From Chlorops oryzae (lineage: Eukaryota; Arthropoda; Insecta; Diptera; Chloropidae): 64,000 bases of DNA. The stretch covers positions 30,133,176-30,197,175 of the forward strand of contig CM035807.1 of NCBI GenBank assembly GCA_020466095.1, written 5' to 3'. This document shows, piece after piece, positions 59,627 through 64,000 of this stretch. Each line of letters begins with the position of its first letter. Position 1 is the first letter of the stretch. The translations under genes and the position numbers were made by a program. The notes under the pieces were generated by a model. That model had not been told where the DNA came from, did not search any database, and saw only the letters and a list, made by a program, of their open reading frames with translations.

Positions 59627-59692
59627 CGTTGTTGAGCGTATGATTTTTATGAAATCAAGTAGACAGTACTGTTCTTAATCGCTGAATTATTT

Positions 59693-59719
59693 TATCGATA
59701 GTTGGGTGACTTATCGATA
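59693..59719 (+). promoter_or_regulatory. Two DRE sites in the GPATCH4 promoter
   Basis: TATCGATA at 59693-59700 and 59712-59719, 41-67 bp upstream of the GPATCH4 start codon. A further TATCGATA lies near 59391. DRE cores bound by DREF are common at fly housekeeping promoters, which fits a nucleolar ribosome-biogenesis gene. Confidence 0.7.
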
Positions 59720-59759
59720 GTGTTACAGCTGTAGCAACACGTTTAAGATTTAATTTAAA

Positions 59760-61404
59760 ATGGATTTTGCGAAAAGTCTTTTGGAGAAGTACGGTTGGAA
59801 AGACGGTGATGGGCTGGGAAAAGAAAAGCAGGGCATAACGAAGCCAATAAAAGCAAATCTTAAATTTGATCAGGTATATTAATATAGACAAACAGATTAA
59901 GGCGACTTAGGACCGTTTGTTGATGTTTGCGATAAAGTTTTTGGCAGAAAAAATCCAGAACCTCAGTAGGCAGAAAAAATCCAGAACCTTCCTTCTAGAG
60001 AAATACTTCTCGGGGAATATTCTTTTAAAATAGGGTTGAAATTCTCTTCAGAAGAAATTATGATTTAAGCGTTAAGCGTATGGGTACGTAATGGGTGAAA
60101 AAAAAAAAATTGTAAGCTTCGTCCAACGTGTCGTATGAGTGATGCCTTTTCTTTGTACTGCATACGAACACCTACCGCAGCATATCGTATTATTGCTGAG
60201 AGCATCTGTGTTCACTTACTTTTTCTTCTTCTTGCGTGTTTAACTATCCCGGTCTATCCCGGGGTCCGCAAAACGCGACCAGTTCCTCCATTTTGTTATG
60301 TCGGTTGCATCATCCGAGGTAAGTCCTACAGCCTCTAGGTCCCATTTTATTGTGTCCATCCAGCGCTGTTTCGGACGTTTTCTGCAACTTTGAATTTCCA
60401 GTGCGTAGCCTTTCTTTGCCAAACGTTAAGACATTTCGATAATGAGACAAATTTTCGAATGGTTGGGACGCAGGGGAAGAGAGGAAAAGGTTCCTATACC
60501 ACATCTCCACGCGTCCCCAGCCCACAAAAACTGCGTTTCACCATCGAACTTTTTTTTAACGTGTAAATGGCCTCTTATAAAAATTTTGTATGAAATGTTT
60601 GACATTTCGAGAGGATATCGAACTTTAACGGTAACAGTAACAAACGGGCCTTAATGATTATTTGGTTTCTTGCCTTTAGCTTGTTTAAATAAAATCCCTT
60701 ATTTCTATAGAAATCGACAATATAATAATGGTTGATATCGTTATAGGCTGGGCTTTGGTCTCGATCCGTCCAAAGAATTCAATAACAACTGGTGGGATCG
60801 ATGTTTTAACGACGCCGCACAGAATATAAAAGTCAAAAAGAGACGAAACGGAGAAATTAGTGTCGACTTGAAAGACTCAAAAAATTCCGTTGAAATAACC
60901 ACAAAAACATATTCAGTTCAAAAGCTTAAAGACAGCGGATCAATGTGTGGAGAGAACTTCGTTTGCCAAGATCTTCCCGATAGCAGTTTCGATTTGCCAG
61001 AAACTAAACAATTGACTGATGAAGAACTATTTCGCGCATGTGGTGGCAGAACAGCTCACAAGGGCGCTCGCCATGGATTGAAATTGAGTGGTAAACTGGC
61101 TCGTTTGGAACAACAAGAAAAAGAACTGCTCGCGAAAATGCAAGCGCGCAGAAGTCCGGAAAAAACGAATTCGCATGAGAACAATGGAGAAGAGTTAAAG
61201 AGTAAAGGACGTGCGTCCGCCGCTAAGAGCAAAGACAGAGAAAAACGTTTTAAATGGGATCCCGAGTCCTTAAATGTTGATTGTATAGAACCCGTACAAG
61301 ATAATTTTAAAAACTTTAAGGAAACTGATCAGACAGATCAAGGCCCTGAAACAGATTTAACAATGAAGTCACGTAAAAAACAAAAAAAAGAAAAAAAGCC
61401 TTAA
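59760..61404 (+). CDS. G-patch domain protein 4 (GPATCH4) homologue, one-base frame break
   Basis: Nucleolar G-patch protein; G-patch proteins activate DEAH-box RNA helicases, and GPATCH4 acts in rRNA and snRNA maturation. Exon 1 (59760-59873) gives MDFAKSLLEKYGWKDGDGLG and KEKQGITKPIKANLKFDQ, the G-patch. Exon 2 begins after TTATAG at 60747 and carries DPSKEFNNNWWDRCFN, a Ser/Lys-rich middle, RTAHKGARHGLKLSGKLARL and a lysine-rich nucleolar-type tail (KSRKKQKKEKKP), stop at 61402-61404. Exon 1 ends in phase 0, but the exon 2 frame needs phase 2. Reading CTTTGG at 60752-60757 with one T fewer gives the expected AGLGLDPSKEF. So there is one extra base at the G-patch/exon 2 junction: a sequencing error or a disabling mutation. 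The intron holds a minisatellite and a retrotransposon fragment. Confidence 0.85.
59942..59990. repeat. Two units of the minisatellite also found in Vps16A
   Basis: GGCAGAAAAAATCCAGAACC occurs twice, with linker TCAGTA. It is the reverse complement of the unit at 23468-23565 apart from one base. Confidence 0.75.
60240..60425 (-). mobile_element. Non-LTR retrotransposon 3' fragment
   Basis: The minus strand encodes KRPKQRWMDTIKWDLEAVGL followed by DDATDITKWRNWSRFADPG. This matches the C-terminal motif of RTE/BovB-like and related non-LTR retrotransposon polyproteins (RPK.RW.D.I..DL, then W......ADP). Only this short C-terminal piece is visible. Upstream sequence to 60525 continues in other frames, so the copy is truncated and decayed. 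It sits in the GPATCH4 intron, antisense to the gene. Confidence 0.75.
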
Positions 61405-61628
61405 ATGAATTTCGCAAAGCATATGTAGGTCAAAATAAGAAATAAAAATTATTAAATCAGATCTTATGATCAGGATAAATAAGTGATTTTTACCAGCTTA
61501 CAATTAAGACTGATTTCATCCAAGAATCCTTTGGAAAATACTTTCAATTAGAAGAAATAAAAAAGTTAGATACAGAACTGGAGAATCGTTTGATTGATTA
61601 ATATTAAATAGTAAAGAAAAAGTTTACA

Positions 61629-62801
61629 ATGGATGCGGAATCAACAGAAACCAATAGGAATGACATGTTGCAGCAACAGACAATGAATCAACTACCCACT
61701 CAAATTAATTCAGGAATTGAAGATGATGGTGCTTCTAGTCCAGGCCCAAGCAATTATTCCAATAGCGCAAATGTCTCGAGTGCAAATTCAACAATCGCTG
61801 AGGATAATATTCAGCCATCCACCGATGAACCTCCAAGCAAAAAAATCAAACTTGACAAATCAAGCTTAGAAAATTCGAACCAACTCGGAAAGATTGAATG
61901 CCGTTTGGGTGGTATTCTTTGTTGTTCCGTTTGTCTAGACCTGCCGCAAACAGCAATATATCAGTGCCAAAACGGTCATATATTGTGTGATCCTTGCTTC
62001 ATGCATTTACTGGCCGACGCACGTTTGGGTGATTGGATTGCCACCTGTCCGAGTTGTCGTCGACAGATATCAAAGGAAACAGTAACTCGTAATTTAGTAG
62101 CGGAGATGACTGTGTCGGAATTGCTTCGCAAATGTCAATATTGTGCAAATCAGGTTCCCAACAAGTCCTTGCAACGTCATGAAACGTTTGAGTGTCAGGA
62201 ACGACCAACCAATTGTAAATATTCGCGCATCGGCTGTCAATGGCGTGGTCGAAAACATGAGAAAGAGGAGCATGAAAAAGGTTGCTTGTCCCCAACAAAA
62301 CCCTCCTCTGAAATTATGGCAGCAATAAAAGCTTATGACGTAAAAATTTCAGAAGAAATGAAGATCTATAATACTCTCATCGAACTCTTGAATTTCGATA
62401 GTATTTCGTTCAACAATATTCGCTTGTGTCCCTATCTCAATGAAGACGTGGTCTTTTACCGCTCAGCACCTTTTTGTGCGTTTGATAATGTATGGATAGT
62501 CAAAGGTTGTGTTAACAACGGTCAACGTAAACCTTATGAATCAAGTGAACGAACCATAACTTATCAACTGGTCTTAAGAACACCGAATATCAGCTGTCCG
62601 ATGGACATCCATTTCCTTGCGTTGAAAGATCCGCGCTCGGACGTCGAAGTGTCTTTACAAATATATGAGCACATATTTAAGAAGGATTACGAGAAAAGTG
62701 AATATTATAAACTCCCATTGGCTGATAGCTTGGATAGTAATCGCCTTTTGTCCAATAAAGTAATCAACATAAGGCTAATAATGAGCTTGCAAAGCAAATA
62801 G
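61629..62801 (+). CDS. CYHR1-type cysteine/histidine-rich zinc-finger protein
   Basis: A single-exon gene, 390 aa, start ATG at 61629. The N-terminal 90 residues are Ser/Asn/Gln-rich and disordered, with a basic KKIKLDK patch. Residues about 91-145 form a RING/SINA-like zinc-binding module (CCSVCLDLP, CQNGHILCDPCF, WIATCPSCRRQI). About 169-220 is a TRAF-type zinc finger (CQYCANQVPNKSLQRH, CKYSRIGCQWRGRKHEKEEH). The rest resembles the C-terminal region of cysteine- and histidine-rich protein 1 (CYHR1/ZTRAF1), including RTPNISCPMDIHFLALKDP. Ubiquitin-ligase-like function is only inferred from the domain type. It starts about 225 bp after the GPATCH4 stop, same strand. The gene looks intact. Confidence 0.88.
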   Translation: MDAESTETNRNDMLQQQTMNQLPTQINSGIEDDGASSPGPSNYSNSANVSSANSTIAEDNIQPSTDEPPSKKIKLDKSSLENSNQLGKIECRLGGILCCSVCLDLPQTAIYQCQNGHILCDPCFMHLLADARLGDWIATCPSCRRQISKETVTRNLVAEMTVSELLRKCQYCANQVPNKSLQRHETFECQERPTNCKYSRIGCQWRGRKHEKEEHEKGCLSPTKPSSEIMAAIKAYDVKISEEMKIYNTLIELLNFDSISFNNIRLCPYLNEDVVFYRSAPFCAFDNVWIVKGCVNNGQRKPYESSERTITYQLVLRTPNISCPMDIHFLALKDPRSDVEVSLQIYEHIFKKDYEKSEYYKLPLADSLDSNRLLSNKVINIRLIMSLQSK

Positions 62802-63214
62802 ACGTGTCTAAAATGAGAAATAAAAAAATAAAAAAAACAGGTAGCATTAAAAATTATCTGTGTATATAAAATAATAAAAACTATGCTAGCTATTCAATTA
62901 AAATTTGTTTCTTTACTGCGCATCTGTCACAACTATTAACAGAATTCCACTTTGTGTGGAGATTATCTAACTTCCTTTCGTTGCCTTGGAAAACCAACTA
63001 ATCTTGTCTATAAAAGTTCCAATATCAAAGTTGAACAAATTCAGTTTTATACCTACATAACTAGAAGACCCGGCGGACTGGGCATCGCCTCCGAAGAAAC
63101 ATACAGACACAGCGGGTTGACTTTGTTTTATGCTTTGTAATGATATACATACTACTACAAAAGGTTTCTTTTTGTTTTCTCGATTTCTTAATTTATTTCA
63201 AATCATGTATTAAA
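62802..63214. other. Intergenic, convergent 3' ends of CYHR1-type gene and EBP2
   Basis: Contains the 3' untranslated sequence of the plus-strand gene (AATAAAAAC-type signals near 62870) and of minus-strand EBP2. A short repeat-like segment at 62990-63080 (GTTCCAATATCAAAG, AGAAGACCCGGCGGACTGGG) has no recognised function. Confidence 0.45.
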
Positions 63215-64000
63215 CTATTTCTTCGACTTAGCCTTTGTTCGTCGCGATTTCCCTGGCCGACCTGCAGCTTTGCCACCTTTTTTATATTGGCGCACAGCTT
63301 CAAGGCCAGCTGAGGATCCTTTTGTGTTGCGTTTGGTACCCTTTTTCTTTCCACCAAAGCCAAACTTCTTATTTCGTTGTTTTCGTTTATCGGTGGATTG
63401 TTTCTTTTTCGATTCCAATTGTTTGGCATCCTCTAAGAAGTCAAGATTTTGAAGTTTTCCCTTGCGAAACTTCTTCAATTTGTCGAGCATTTCTTTCTTT
63501 TCCATTTCGCGTTGGACTTTCGTTTGCTTAGCAAGCATTTTTCCCATTTTACGCTGTTCTCGAATCTGCCGAATACGATCGGATTTCGCTCGACCAGCCT
63601 GCTTTGCCATCAAATTGGCACGAACTTTTTGCATATGTTCGTCAGATTTTGCCATTTCAGCAAAGTAATCGTCCGGACGACGCGTGGCTATTCCAAGATC
63701 ATGCAAACGCTTAATACCTTCTAAGACAGCTGCCTGAGCTTGGCGATGGAATAACATCTCACGTTTAAAATCGTTTAATACGGGATCTTCTTCTGGATTA
63801 ATATATGGAATTTTCGCATTGCCCTTAAACATATTTGCACGTTTCTCTTCGTGCTTCTCCATTTGAATTGCCATTTCTGGAGCTAAGGGCGCCAAGTCGT
63901 TCACCATATCCATTCGTTCAATCCATTCTAAATTCAATTTGATCTCATCACATTTTTCGAGAATTCTCGTCTTAAATAAGGAAAATCAAATTAAGCTCGA
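63215..64000 (-). CDS. EBP2: rRNA-processing protein EBP2, partial at right edge
   Basis: Nucleolar protein needed for 27S pre-rRNA processing and assembly of the large ribosomal subunit. The visible last exon runs 63215-63970, after a TTATTTAAG acceptor. It encodes TRILEKCDEIKLNLEWIERM, then the conserved EBP2 core (DPVLNDFKREMLFHRQAQAA, LHDLGIATRRPDDYFAEM, KSDEHMQKVRANLMAKQ) and a long Lys/Arg-rich C-terminus with coiled-coil character (RKMGKMLAKQTKVQREMEKK, FGFGGKKKGTKRNTKGS, KSRRTKAKSKK). Stop TAG at 63215-63217. The N-terminal exon or exons lie beyond position 64000. It is convergent with the CYHR1-type gene. The frame is clean. Confidence 0.95.

Overview
The window comes from an AT-rich insect nuclear genome and fits a higher fly (Diptera, Brachycera). 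The recognisable genes are fly orthologues with short phase-consistent introns (Vps16A, TrpRS, ATPsynC, mRpS11, a JAZF1/CG12054-type zinc-finger gene, a sage-type bHLH gene, GPATCH4, CYHR1, EBP2). The intergenic DNA is packed with small inverted-repeat transposons. The family or species cannot be fixed from the sequence alone.

Layout. 3.2-12.5 kb holds a minus-strand bHLH transcription factor gene in three exons. Its first exon is separated from the bHLH exons by an 8.2-kb intron that carries a complete, apparently intact mariner element and several MITEs. 16.9-17.5 kb has a possible unrecognised minus-strand gene. 18.1-20.7 kb is tryptophanyl-tRNA synthetase (minus); the exon that should carry the HIGH-type active-site motif is not visible. 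22.0-26.4 kb is Vps16A (plus, 13 exons, all frames consistent, 841 aa). 26.4-30.4 kb has no visible gene. 30.4-31.3 kb has two candidate minus-strand exons. 33.4-38.6 kb is a minus-strand JAZF1-like zinc-finger gene with a long, low-complexity C-terminus. 41.0-47.9 kb holds a direct duplication of about 2.3 kb, each copy with a three-exon Myb/SANT-like gene; the second copy has offsetting indels. 48.1-50.3 kb is mRpS11 (minus), with a TTC1-like C-terminal fragment in its first intron on the opposite strand. 50.4-54.2 kb is a MITE cluster with degenerate direct repeats and no visible gene. 55.1-57.2 kb is ATP synthase subunit c. 59.8-61.4 kb is GPATCH4, with an apparent one-base frameshift. 61.6-62.8 kb is a CYHR1-type zinc-finger gene. 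63.2 kb to the right edge is the 3' part of EBP2.

There is no operon-like system. The conserved genes are mostly housekeeping genes: endolysosomal tethering, cytosolic and mitochondrial translation, ATP synthesis, and nucleolar ribosome biogenesis (GPATCH4 and EBP2 are both nucleolar). The most unusual material is the density and variety of foldback and terminal-inverted-repeat elements (piggyBac-like, hAT-like, Tc1/mariner-like and unclassified), the duplicated SANT gene, and several places where a conserved gene is broken by a small or large defect. Those breaks may be real or may be assembly errors. Indel-rich divergence between repeats at 45.7-46.2 kb and 51.0-53.9 kb favours locally poor consensus quality. 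All exon joins were worked out by eye from splice sites, reading frame and remembered family sequences; no database search was run.
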